From a virus, in IMG/VR virus record IMGVR_UViG_3300009187_000034, positions 1 through 48,320 of that record: a stretch of 48,320 nt of DNA. The stretch is one strand, 5' to 3'. The position numbers and the translations under genes were made by a program. Of the stretch, positions 35,630-43,192 are shown in pieces (position 1 is the stretch's first letter; each line of letters opens with the position of its first letter). Under the pieces are notes generated by a model. It saw nothing but the letters and a program-made list of their open reading frames with translations, did not search any database and was not told the DNA's origin.

Positions 35630-36273
35630 TTCTCTAACTCCCTTTTAATCATTAGTTGTAAACGTTTTGCTTCAATCAGTTCTTTTGGTATGGCACTTGC
35701 GTGCAACCTAAACCCTGTACTCTTTGATAACAGATATGCAACATAGTTATCTCTTACTTCTGTTACTAACTTGCCGTTTGACTTGCGTATGTACTCTCTA
35801 CGCTTTTGCAAATATCCTTCGGGGTCTTTTACCAGTAGCCTTTGTTTTGCTTCTTGGCGTTGCGCCCTTACCTTCTCAGGATTCTCGGCAAACCTACGCT
35901 GTGCCGCTTTTTTTGCTGTTTGCCTTACGTGTTCTTTGTTGTTATCTCTATACTTTTTCTGTAACTCCTTCCATCTCTCAGGGTTTGCCTTTCGCCACGC
36001 TTTAGAGCGCGCACGCATGCGCTCTTTGTTGTAGTTCTCTTGGTGCCACTCCTTACTATAAGCGTTGCTCTTTTCTTTATTGGCTTGGTAATATGCACGC
36101 CGATACTCTCGTTTATATTCTTCCGTCCATTTTGTTTTCTTAGGTTGAGGTGGGTGCGCTTGGGCATATCGCTCTCTAGCTTTGGCTCGCATTTCCTCCA
36201 AGTTCTTTTCACGATACACTTTGTTTTTCTTTCTGTTGCACTCACGTCGTTTCTCAGGATCTTTGTAAGGCAT
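35626..36273 (-). CDS. Highly basic helical repeat protein, unknown
   Basis: 215 residues, very rich in Lys/Arg/Glu, with a repeated pattern Y-x-x-N-x-E/K-x-x-x-x-x-x-K-W/R (e.g. YYQANKEKSNAYSKEWHQEN, ARSKAWRKANPERWKELQKK, AQRRFAENPEKVRAQRQEAK, LLVKDPEGYLQKRREYIRKS). Likely a long DNA- or RNA-binding helix array; the last 50 residues look more globular. The N-terminal pattern PYKDPEKRRECNRKK resembles starts of phage HNH proteins, but no HNH core follows. Started at ATG after AAGGGGG. Confidence 0.6.
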   Translation of the reverse strand: MPYKDPEKRRECNRKKNKVYREKNLEEMRAKARERYAQAHPPQPKKTKWTEEYKREYRRAYYQANKEKSNAYSKEWHQENYNKERMRARSKAWRKANPERWKELQKKYRDNNKEHVRQTAKKAAQRRFAENPEKVRAQRQEAKQRLLVKDPEGYLQKRREYIRKSNGKLVTEVRDNYVAYLLSKSTGFRLHASAIPKELIEAKRLQLMIKRELEK

Positions 36274-36282
36274 GTTACCCCC

Positions 36283-37155
36283 TTAGAAATTAAACTTAGA
36301 TAAGATGTCATCGACCTGAGTCTTAACATCGGTACGTGCACCCACATCCTTGCGTAAGTCTTTCACATCAATACCACCGATGGCTTTCTTTAGCGCCTTG
36401 CGTGCGTCATCTAGCTGTGGATCGTTGATTATATTCAAACTGCTAGCCAAGTCGCACAAATCATGAGCACCATCTAGCAACGAGTCGTGGAACTTGCGGG
36501 GCTTAGCCTCACCACTAACATAGTCAATAGACAGGCGATCAGACATACGCTTGAGGTGCTCAAGTAATCTACCCTTGATGTCCTTCATCGCATACTCAAC
36601 TCGCTCGTCAGCAAGGCTTGACAACTTCTTGCGGAGTTCTTCTTGCGCATCATTGCCGATGTCCACCCTAAAGTCACCCGATGCAGGCACAGGCATGTAG
36701 TTCACATTGAAGTTGAACCGATGCTCGATGTCGTTAGGGTTAGGGTAGTCGTTGCGGTTGAACATATCACCGAGAGCCATAGCTTGTGCAGTAATCAGCG
36801 ATGGGTACACAGTAACGAACTCAGTAACCAGCCCATGAAATCTATCCTCTGCTTGTTGTAGCTTAGTATTAAATTCCATAAACTTAGCGCTTGGCAATAG
36901 TCGTATACCCGAGTCACTCCAAGGCAACGTATTGTCATACACATAGCTACGTGTTTCTGTAACGTGCTGACCTACTACTTCCAACTCGCTACGCCCTGCG
37001 AATAGGTTCTTGTTAACTCGAGCCGCACCCTTAGCCTGTGCATGCTTGTTACTAACCAACTCGTCAGTAGTCGAGCGATCTAGCTTGCGTGCAGTCCATT
37101 GTGATACGTTGAGTTCTACTAGTAATGCGCATGTGTCAATGTTATAGCGTGTCAT
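36283..37155 (-). CDS. DUF3150-like protein, partner of the MoxR/VWA module
   Basis: 290 residues. TALTE-like N-terminus LVELNVSQWTARKLDRSTTDE, then VYDNTLPWSDSGIRLLPSAKFMEF, FVTVYPSLITAQAMALGDMFNRNDYP, and FNFNVNYMPVPASGDFRVD, matching the DUF3150 pattern (W-R, TLPWxDxGxRLL, LGxxFxxxDYP, PVPxxxDFRV). DUF3150 proteins are commonly encoded with a MoxR ATPase and VWA protein in phages and proteobacteria, as here. Probably a substrate or adaptor of that ATPase; mechanism unknown. Confidence 0.7.
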   Translation of the reverse strand: MTRYNIDTCALLVELNVSQWTARKLDRSTTDELVSNKHAQAKGAARVNKNLFAGRSELEVVGQHVTETRSYVYDNTLPWSDSGIRLLPSAKFMEFNTKLQQAEDRFHGLVTEFVTVYPSLITAQAMALGDMFNRNDYPNPNDIEHRFNFNVNYMPVPASGDFRVDIGNDAQEELRKKLSSLADERVEYAMKDIKGRLLEHLKRMSDRLSIDYVSGEAKPRKFHDSLLDGAHDLCDLASSLNIINDPQLDDARKALKKAIGGIDVKDLRKDVGARTDVKTQVDDILSKFNF

Positions 37156-37164
37156 ACATCCCCC

Positions 37165-37563
37165 TTAGTTAATGCCTAGTTGTTTGAATAAATCATCAAG
37201 GTCATCCATCTTCTCGGTGCGTGTGATGAGTACAAAGCGCTTGTCATCTGATGCACCTACCTTATGACATTGCTTACCCCACAACACAGTAGCCGTTGAT
37301 GACGCTGAACCATACACAGTTTCTAAATCGTATGGTGATACCGGTATGCGTGCCGTCTGATTAACCGCTATGTGATCAAGGTAAGGCTTGATGTGCTTAC
37401 GAATGACGCCGTACGGATACTTCGCTGGTCTGCGTTTGGATTTGGAAACGACTTCCAACTCGCCGTACTTCTTAAGATCAACGTCGATGATGGCATACTT
37501 AGCGCCGATTGCGTTTAACAATTTAACTGCGTTGGTCAATGCTTTTGTATGAACAGTATTCAT
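37165..37563 (-). CDS. Hypothetical protein in the MoxR/VWA module
   Basis: 132 residues, alpha/beta: helix TKALTNAVKLLNAIGAKYAI, strand VDLKKYGELEVV, basic KSKRRPAKYPYGVIRKHIKP, then Ser/Ala-rich VYGSASSTATVLWGKQC. Sits between the DUF3150 and VWA genes with 9-14 nt gaps, so it is likely part of the same complex. No family recognised. Confidence 0.6.
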   Translation of the reverse strand: MNTVHTKALTNAVKLLNAIGAKYAIIDVDLKKYGELEVVSKSKRRPAKYPYGVIRKHIKPYLDHIAVNQTARIPVSPYDLETVYGSASSTATVLWGKQCHKVGASDDKRFVLITRTEKMDDLDDLFKQLGIN

Positions 37564-37577
37564 AGTTGTAGTGCTCC

Positions 37578-38768
37578 TTAGTTTGAGTAGATACGAACTG
37601 CTTTGCCTTGCGGTGGTTTGAAGTGGTCGTTGTCAACTACGCCCCATAATGCAGGCACATCGACGCACGCATTGCTACCATCTAAATACCCATCGGTTAA
37701 CCACACAACACCTTTGGGTTTGTACTTCTTGTCACGAATGTATTGCACAACGCACTCAGGGGAAGTGCCACCGCCACCCTGTGGGGAAAGAAGATGACCG
37801 ATGTTCACAAACTGCTCGGGCTTGAACAACTGCTCACCGCACACAGCACTATCCCACCACACGACACGCACAGAGTCAGGTCGTACATTCTCTGCAATGC
37901 GGGCGATCTCACCAAACACAGTAGGCAAGATACCGCCCATAGAGCCTGATGTATCACACGCAACGATGAGCTCACCAGTAGCCTCAGAGAAGTGAGACGG
38001 CATGACAATGCCAAGAGGTAGCAAGCGCTTGTTGGGTGGCGCAAAGCGAGAGTACTCATCACCCTCACATAGTGCAGTAACCCACTCACGCAAGTGCTCA
38101 CGCCAGTTGGTGTCACGCTTCTGTGTAGCACGATCGAGTGGGCTATTGCGAGAACCCTGACCAGCTAACTTGTCAGCTAACAACTTACCCTGACGACCGG
38201 CATCATCTAGCTGACGACCTAGCTCGTTGGCTTCCTTACTGCCTAGCTCAACTGCCTTGTCGAACATATGCGTATCCATAGCACCGCCGTTTTGTTGCTG
38301 TTGCTGTTGTGGTGGGGGGTTACGCAACAAGTCTTGCAACACCTCGATGAAAGACCAACCTTGATACTTGACGTCGATCAATGGCGCAGGATCTACTATG
38401 CGCTCGACAAACGTGAAGTTGGGGTCGATCTCCTCGATGGTTGCATTGACTACATAGTCCATAGCCATGTTGCATAACTGTGGATACTTCTTGGATAGCT
38501 CCTTGTAGTTAGTGCAGTGCATCAACGCCTTGTGCAACGACTCGTGCGCAACAAGATAACGCAACTGCTTGCGGTTAAGACCACCGACAAACGCAGGGTC
38601 ATACCATACATCACGACCATCTGTACCTGCTGTGCCGATGTCCTCAAACTTGACGTCGCCGATATACACATAGCCTGATAGACCAGCGAAGTCCTTGTTG
38701 TTGCTGAAGTCAACGTGTACTGCAATCACCCGATTGGGTGGGGTTAGTTTGTCCCATGTCTTAGACAT
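37578..38768 (-). CDS. VWA-like protein with N-terminal metallopeptidase-like domain (DUF2201 type)
   Basis: 396 residues. N-terminal domain contains LVAHESLHKALMH (His75, Glu76, His79, HExxH). A Gln-rich linker (about 152-160) leads to a charged helical stretch, then a von Willebrand A-like domain with MIDAS sequence ACDTSGSMGG (Asp272, Ser274, Ser276), WWDSAVC, and GGGGTSPECV around residue 345. This two-domain layout is DUF2201. VWA proteins of this class work as partners of MoxR AAA+ ATPases (encoded 11 nt upstream) to remodel or insert cofactors into a target. Ribosome-binding site AAGGAG. Confidence 0.85.
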   Translation of the reverse strand: MSKTWDKLTPPNRVIAVHVDFSNNKDFAGLSGYVYIGDVKFEDIGTAGTDGRDVWYDPAFVGGLNRKQLRYLVAHESLHKALMHCTNYKELSKKYPQLCNMAMDYVVNATIEEIDPNFTFVERIVDPAPLIDVKYQGWSFIEVLQDLLRNPPPQQQQQQNGGAMDTHMFDKAVELGSKEANELGRQLDDAGRQGKLLADKLAGQGSRNSPLDRATQKRDTNWREHLREWVTALCEGDEYSRFAPPNKRLLPLGIVMPSHFSEATGELIVACDTSGSMGGILPTVFGEIARIAENVRPDSVRVVWWDSAVCGEQLFKPEQFVNIGHLLSPQGGGGTSPECVVQYIRDKKYKPKGVVWLTDGYLDGSNACVDVPALWGVVDNDHFKPPQGKAVRIYSN

Positions 38769-38779
38769 TTGCTTTCTCC

Positions 38780-39895
38780 TTATTTGGTTGAGAAGTAAAT
38801 CTTGTTGTCATTCATCAATGCTTGGAACGGCTTGACTGTGACGAACAATGCGGCACGAGTAGAGTTAGCAATGTTGTTAGCGAACATAGACTGCAACTCC
38901 TTGCGGTTACGCATGACGTACTCGGTGCATGCCTCGGCTTCCTCTCGTGTGCTTGTATCCGTAACACACTTGAGCACAGTAATGATCTGCGCCACAGGAT
39001 TGCTAGGGATAGGGCAAGTAGATGGTGAGCTAACTATTCTGCTAAACGCAGGCGTCTCGTCACCGAAGCGAATGAACGCACCCAATTCCTCAGCACCAGC
39101 ACGACCGATCGTACCCTCGAGTAGACCCTGCAACGTATCGGTATCCATGAACTCACGCTCTTTGACAATGTCTGACGCAGAGTGTAGTGAGCGAGGTGTG
39201 ATGTAAGCCTGCTGAGATAACAACGGATTGAAGATAACGTCATTCTCCTTAGACTGATCACGACCTGCATACTTACCGCCATCTTGATAGTCAAGGAAGC
39301 TATCGAACCATTTCGTGTGTCGCTCGGTGCATGCCAAGATGATAGAGTCGATGCCGTTGTCGATACCCCAGTTGTACCACTCAGGTTGCGTAGGCTTACG
39401 CATAGTCAAGAACACAAGACGATTACGCAAGTGCGCCTGTATCGAATCACCCAAGCCCTCGACCGCAAGGTTAGTACCAGCGAACACGACTGAACCCTCA
39501 GCCATCTGATAGTTACCAACGGCACGCTCGTACACAATCGGAGCAAGTACGTCTTTGATGTACTGCTTAGCCTTAGCCAACTCATCGAGGAACACAAGCG
39601 ATGGGCGAGCACCATTGATACCCCTTTGATTAGCCTTGCTGACACCGAAGCGCTCGTTGGGTAGCTCACGAGATACGCCTGCATCACGATCAATGTCAGG
39701 CATCCACACAGAACCATCAGACATCTGAGTACAGTCGAGCTTGACCGCAACGTGATTGGCGAAGTGTGGGTCACGCTCAAGGGTGTGATAAATACCAGTC
39801 TTACCGATACCATTCTCACCTTGAACAATGATGGTGCGCTTGTGACCAATCATCTTGATTGCGTTTGCTACTTGTAATGAATTAAGTAATTTCAT
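38780..39895 (-). CDS. MoxR-type AAA+ ATPase
   Basis: 371 residues. Walker A QGENGIGKT (Gly26-Thr33 with Lys32), Walker B SLVFLDELAKA (Asp104, Glu105), sensor-1-like GSVVFAGTNLAVEG, and an arginine-rich RNRLVFLTMRKPTQPEW. Fits AAA_5/MoxR ATPases, which form hexameric rings and cooperate with VWA proteins. First gene of the MoxR-VWA-x-DUF3150 module in transcription order and preceded by a possible promoter. Phage role unknown; a chaperone for a large phage complex, or interference with a host system, are both possible. Confidence 0.85.
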   Translation of the reverse strand: MKLLNSLQVANAIKMIGHKRTIIVQGENGIGKTGIYHTLERDPHFANHVAVKLDCTQMSDGSVWMPDIDRDAGVSRELPNERFGVSKANQRGINGARPSLVFLDELAKAKQYIKDVLAPIVYERAVGNYQMAEGSVVFAGTNLAVEGLGDSIQAHLRNRLVFLTMRKPTQPEWYNWGIDNGIDSIILACTERHTKWFDSFLDYQDGGKYAGRDQSKENDVIFNPLLSQQAYITPRSLHSASDIVKEREFMDTDTLQGLLEGTIGRAGAEELGAFIRFGDETPAFSRIVSSPSTCPIPSNPVAQIITVLKCVTDTSTREEAEACTEYVMRNRKELQSMFANNIANSTRAALFVTVKPFQALMNDNKIYFSTK

Positions 39896-39938
39896 GGTGT
39901 TTATATCCTCGTTTGATTAGTACTACTGTTTTTTAGAA

Positions 39939-39966
39939 ATTGTAACATACTACTTTATAGAAACAA
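39939..39966 (-). promoter_or_regulatory. Possible promoter for the MoxR/VWA module
   Basis: Reading leftward: TTGTTT (39966-39961), 16-nt spacer, TACAAT (39944-39939), in the 78-bp gap between two genes, one of the larger gaps in this operon. The -10 matches 5 of 6, the -35 only 3 of 6. Confidence 0.35.
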
Positions 39967-39973
39967 CAACTAC

Positions 39974-40957
39974 TTAACCTCCTTTCTTGTTGGCACGGGT
40001 GTAATAAGTTCTCGGCAACGTCTTGTCAAACTGTGGCAGGGCTATTGAATCTGTACCCTTGGATAGCCCAGCAAACGACATCAGCCTAGCTACCAATGAC
40101 TTCTTGAACTCGTCAGCGGTAATGGCTTGTACTATGTCATCAGCCTTTTCCTGCGCATCGTCAGCCTCGGCAGGGTTGCGTGACCTAGCCCAACCACTCA
40201 TCTTGTGGAACAGATTGCCGCTATGCTCGTTGTACACCTTCTTACTAGCTAGCATGTCGAAGCAATCCTGCGCTACCTCGTCAAAGGTCTGCATAAAAGC
40301 CGTTGACTCAAGGGGTAGGGGTAGGTTAAACAGCGCATCCATCATGGTTGACTGAAGGGCATACCCTAGGCGTGACTCACCAAACGGCTTGCCCATGTTA
40401 GACGATAGGTTGACACACTCCTTAAGCGTGGGTAGCTTGAACATCTGAAGCGTGACGTAGGCATCGAGTTCTTTCTTGATGTCCTTGCGCTTTTGCTTGT
40501 CACCCTCGTTTGAGGCAAGGCGGTATATATCTGCATGCCATGACTTCTCCGCAATGAGTTGGTGAGAGCTGTTGTAGGTAAGCAAAGCCGAGAAGTCTTT
40601 GCCCTGCTCCTTGTAGTGTGGGTTGAGTGGCAAGCGAACTGCATCGCCTGTGGTAGTGCGTAAGCCAATGCCGTTGTAGTAGCCTGTGAACTTGTACTGT
40701 AGTTGTATGTCATAAGTACCATACAAGCCAATGACTGCTACCTCGTACTCACCCTGATCATTTGGTTCATACACCCTGACGACATCTACGCCGTTGACCT
40801 TGTACACATAGCTGTGTGCGTCCTTCTGAAGCATGAGGTTGTACTCGGATACCCTGCGTAGGGGTCGTTGGAACTCGTTGTACCGCTTACTGCGTGGTGG
40901 CTTCTTGGTCTTGTTGAATTGATCTTGTGCTGATTGGTAGGTTACTGTTGTGTACAT
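39974..40957 (-). CDS. Hypothetical protein upstream of the MoxR/VWA module
   Basis: 327 residues. Basic N-terminus (TKKPPRSKRYNEFQRPLRR), then a beta-rich segment (HSYVYKVNGVDVVRVYEP, GEYEVAVIGLYGTYDIQLQY), and an alpha-helical C-terminal half with YVTLQMFKLPTLKECVNLSS and CFDMLASKKVYNE. No known domain recognised. Its position directly before the MoxR gene suggests membership in the same module, but the gap and possible promoter between them weaken this. Confidence 0.65.
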   Translation of the reverse strand: MYTTVTYQSAQDQFNKTKKPPRSKRYNEFQRPLRRVSEYNLMLQKDAHSYVYKVNGVDVVRVYEPNDQGEYEVAVIGLYGTYDIQLQYKFTGYYNGIGLRTTTGDAVRLPLNPHYKEQGKDFSALLTYNSSHQLIAEKSWHADIYRLASNEGDKQKRKDIKKELDAYVTLQMFKLPTLKECVNLSSNMGKPFGESRLGYALQSTMMDALFNLPLPLESTAFMQTFDEVAQDCFDMLASKKVYNEHSGNLFHKMSGWARSRNPAEADDAQEKADDIVQAITADEFKKSLVARLMSFAGLSKGTDSIALPQFDKTLPRTYYTRANKKGG

Positions 40958-40974
40958 ATTGATTCTCCTTTGGT

Positions 40975-41829
40975 TTACTTGCTGATTGAAATAGTTGCAT
41001 TGCTTAGGTACGAGTCAACCGCACCATCGATCTTGTCGCTGACCACATCATCAATGCGATCGCCAACTGCATCACTCACCGCATCATCGAAGTCGAAGTG
41101 GTAGCTTGGGTCAAAGTTATTCTCGAAGTAAGACTCAACCTCACTCTCCACAACTTCTTGCACAGCGTCTTTGGCTAGGTCTTCGATGCCTGCCCCGATC
41201 AACTCATGTCGCACCAAGTCTTTGAACCAGTCTGCTTGTTGTAGTGTGAGTGATACGCATTCTTGGAGAGAATTCTCTCCAGCCTCGGGTTGGGCTTTAG
41301 ATTGGCTGATGACCGAAGTAAGAAGCTGAAGCTGGGTACAGATGTTGTTGATGATGTCGGCTAGGGTTGGGGTAGCCTGTGGTTCGGGTGCGCCGAGTGT
41401 ACCCCCGTGTGTGTACTGAATTGCATCAGGGTTTGGTAGGCGTATGTTGTCTACTATGTCCTGCATTGTTGGTTCGGGTATAGCCCTGTTCTCCACAAGT
41501 GAGTGCAATACTTCCTTGGTTTCTCTCGGCACTTCGGGTGCGTTAAGGTGGTCGAGTAATAGTTCTTTCAATCCGATATTTTCCATCTGCTTAAACTCCT
41601 CGTCTTGTTCGTGGGTTGTAGGTACTGCGTTGTTAAGGTCTTGCATTGTGAATGTGGTCATGCTGTTTCTCCTTGTGGTAATGGTTCGATTGATTTCATC
41701 TACTTCGGCGATAACCCACTCATCTGTGGGCTCAAAGATTTCCATAGCTATTTCGCAGGCATCTTCGGGACTCTCTGCCTCAACTAACTCAACGGAATAG
41801 CTAGCTACTACAACTCGGTACTCTTTCAT
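40975..41829 (-). CDS. Early protein with an internal second start; N-terminal 56-residue domain fused to an acidic helical protein
   Basis: 284 residues from ATG at 41829 (TAGGAG 7 nt upstream). Residues 1-50 form a small alpha/beta unit (EYRVVVASYSVELVEAES, PEDACEIAMEIFEPTDEWVI) like free-standing small phage proteins. At Met57 (41661) a second ATG is preceded by AAGGAG with 7-nt spacing, the operon's usual strong signal, so a 228-residue product is also expected. The remainder is acidic and helical, with a repeated C-terminal pattern VESEVESYFENNF / AVSDAVGDRIDDVVSDKIDGAV. A palindromic repeat (41265-41280) is translated here as GENSL. Function unknown. Confidence 0.65.
   Translation of the reverse strand: MKEYRVVVASYSVELVEAESPEDACEIAMEIFEPTDEWVIAEVDEINRTITTRRNSMTTFTMQDLNNAVPTTHEQDEEFKQMENIGLKELLLDHLNAPEVPRETKEVLHSLVENRAIPEPTMQDIVDNIRLPNPDAIQYTHGGTLGAPEPQATPTLADIINNICTQLQLLTSVISQSKAQPEAGENSLQECVSLTLQQADWFKDLVRHELIGAGIEDLAKDAVQEVVESEVESYFENNFDPSYHFDFDDAVSDAVGDRIDDVVSDKIDGAVDSYLSNATISISK
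41265..41280. repeat. GGAGAG-AATT-CTCTCC palindrome, copy 1
   Basis: Perfect 16-bp palindrome inside the preceding gene; in that reading frame it encodes Gly-Glu-Asn-Ser-Leu. See the finding on the seven copies. Confidence 0.9.
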
Positions 41830-42281
41830 ACGCTTTCTCCTATCGCTTGGTTGAACTGCTCGGATACACCTACTTCTACTTCTTCGCTACTATGCTTACT
41901 TCTAATCGTTACATACGCACCACCATCTGTGATGGCTATTTCCTGATGTCCTATACCACCCCACCCATTTTCTATATCACAGTCAATACCTAAATGAAAC
42001 ACGATTGATTGCGCCCCTTGAAGGGACTTGACTAGCCCTCGTGCCATCTTGTACTCCAATATGTAGTCGTCTTTGATCGTGACATCAATCCATACAGGCA
42101 GGTCGGTGTACTCGCTGTTGGTGTACATATCCTCGGTAAACTCGATGGGGTGTGAGCAGTCTTTCTTTAGCTCAGCCCATGCTTGCGCCCAATCTTCTTG
42201 CGTATCAGGGTCTGTTGGTGGTTCGCTAAGCCACTCGTTGTCCCCACTATGTAAGTACATGTATCGTCTGCTGTTACTCAT
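41826..42281 (-). CDS. Hypothetical acidic protein
   Basis: 151 residues from MSNSRRY, chosen because GAAAGGA lies upstream; a longer frame to 42404 reads through a separate membrane-protein gene in another frame. Acidic, with DWAQAWAELKKDCSHPIEF, PVWIDVTIKDDYILEYKMARGL, GGAYVTIRSKHS. ATGA overlap with the next gene. No family recognised. Confidence 0.6.
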   Translation of the reverse strand: MSNSRRYMYLHSGDNEWLSEPPTDPDTQEDWAQAWAELKKDCSHPIEFTEDMYTNSEYTDLPVWIDVTIKDDYILEYKMARGLVKSLQGAQSIVFHLGIDCDIENGWGGIGHQEIAITDGGAYVTIRSKHSSEEVEVGVSEQFNQAIGESV

Positions 42282-42283
42282 CT

Positions 42284-42418
42284 CTATTTCCTTTCTCCTA
42301 GTTCGCATAGTTTGGCTATGCACCATAACAACCCAGCAAATAACCCAAAGGTAAGACCAACGGATATAAGCCAAGCACCTATCTCCAACAACCAATACGC
42401 CCAATCAATTGCTTCCAT
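42284..42418 (-). CDS. Tiny membrane protein (44 residues)
   Basis: MEAIDWAYWLLEIGAWLISV, then GLTFGLFAGLLWCIAKLCEL and GERK. One long or two short hydrophobic segments (about residues 6-37) with an acidic N-terminus and basic end. GGAG 7 nt before the ATG; the start overlaps the upstream gene end by 14 nt and the stop lies 2 nt before the next gene's ATG. Small early membrane proteins in phages often block superinfection or host functions; not known here. Confidence 0.6.
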   Translation of the reverse strand: MEAIDWAYWLLEIGAWLISVGLTFGLFAGLLWCIAKLCELGERK

Positions 42419-42662
42419 GACTAAACTCCGAGTAGCCACAGTTCTCAACTAAATGGCGTGCCATATCACTAATGAGGGTTTCAATCTCATCTAGCACTTC
42501 GCCACCATACTTAAACTCCCACTCAGTCAACGCACTACTTACTTCGTTAATGCGTTCCCACTCAGCTACGCTATCGTCTCGTGCTGGTGGTGCGGTAAGG
42601 CAATGAATGATGTTAGGTAAGTCTTCTTCTAATGCGGTTTCATACTCTGTGTAGTAACTCAT
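42405..42662 (-). CDS. Hypothetical small acidic protein
   Basis: 85 residues, acidic and helical: YETALEEDLPNIIHCLTA, SSALTEWEFKYGGEVLDEI, METLISDMARHL-like end. ATGA overlap with the upstream gene. Early phage ORF of unknown role. Confidence 0.55.
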   Translation of the reverse strand: MSYYTEYETALEEDLPNIIHCLTAPPARDDSVAEWERINEVSSALTEWEFKYGGEVLDEIETLISDMARHLVENCGYSEFSHGSN

Positions 42663-43024
42663 ACCAACTCCTCCTCTCGTGCTAATACGCCTTCAATAAA
42701 CCCATTAACAAAGCTAGGCAAGCCATCATCAACGGGGTCGTGATCTTTTAGGTATAGCTTTGTAGCGTGTGCCTCTAACTCTTGTATGTACTCATCGTCA
42801 TACACCCAGTCGTATGTCTCAACAGGGCGAATGACGTATAGGTAGTTTGTGGTATCAACGCCATCTTTTGCGAACTTGAACTTCATGCGGTCGATCTCCG
42901 CTTTCGCTTCTTCTACATACAGATAGCCATACTTGGCATACACACATTTGCCAGCCAACCCACCATCAAATACATCTACTGTGTACGACTCGCCTTTCGG
43001 CACTTGCTTTAGTCTGCCTCTCAT
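42659..43024 (-). CDS. Hypothetical protein
   Basis: 121 residues; beta strand GESYTVDVFDGGLAGKCVYA, helix YVEEAKAEIDRMKFKFAKDG, then YLYVIRPVETYDWVYDDEYI and an acidic helical end. Strong AAGGAG site 7 nt before the ATG. A palindromic repeat (43062-43077) lies about 38 nt upstream in the mRNA and could pair with that site. Unknown function. Confidence 0.55.
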   Translation of the reverse strand: MRGRLKQVPKGESYTVDVFDGGLAGKCVYAKYGYLYVEEAKAEIDRMKFKFAKDGVDTTNYLYVIRPVETYDWVYDDEYIQELEAHATKLYLKDHDPVDDGLPSFVNGFIEGVLAREEELV

Positions 43025-43061
43025 AATGATTCTCCTTGTCTAATAGATTGTGCTAGTTGTT

Positions 43062-43077
43062 GGAGAGAATTCTCTCC
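43062..43077. repeat. GGAGAG-AATT-CTCTCC palindrome, copy 2
   Basis: Perfect copy in the gap between two genes, 7 nt after the stop codon of the 35-residue membrane protein. Confidence 0.9.
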
Positions 43078-43084
43078 GTCTCTT

Positions 43085-43192
43085 TTAAAACCACACCCAC
43101 AACATAAAGGCACGAAACATCTGTGCGATAAAGAAAAGTGCAACTAAAGCTAGCACCGCCCATATAAACCGATCTTCGTCCATCCATTTCAT
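43085..43192 (-). CDS. Tiny membrane protein (35 residues)
   Basis: MKWMDEDRFIWAVLALVALF then FIAQMFRAFMLWVWF. A single membrane helix (about residues 9-30) after an acidic N-terminus. ATGA overlap with the zinc-ribbon gene upstream. Second tiny membrane protein in this early region, unrelated in sequence to the one at 42284-42418. Unknown function. Confidence 0.55.
   Translation of the reverse strand: MKWMDEDRFIWAVLALVALFFIAQMFRAFMLWVWF

Noticed and set aside
35626-36273. HNH endonuclease call for the basic 215-residue protein
   Set aside because: Only the N-terminal pattern resembles HNH proteins; no DH...N...H/N core is present.
42281-42404. Longer N-terminus for the 151-residue protein
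   Set aside because: The extension reads through the membrane-protein gene in another frame and ignores the GAAAGGA site before the internal Met.
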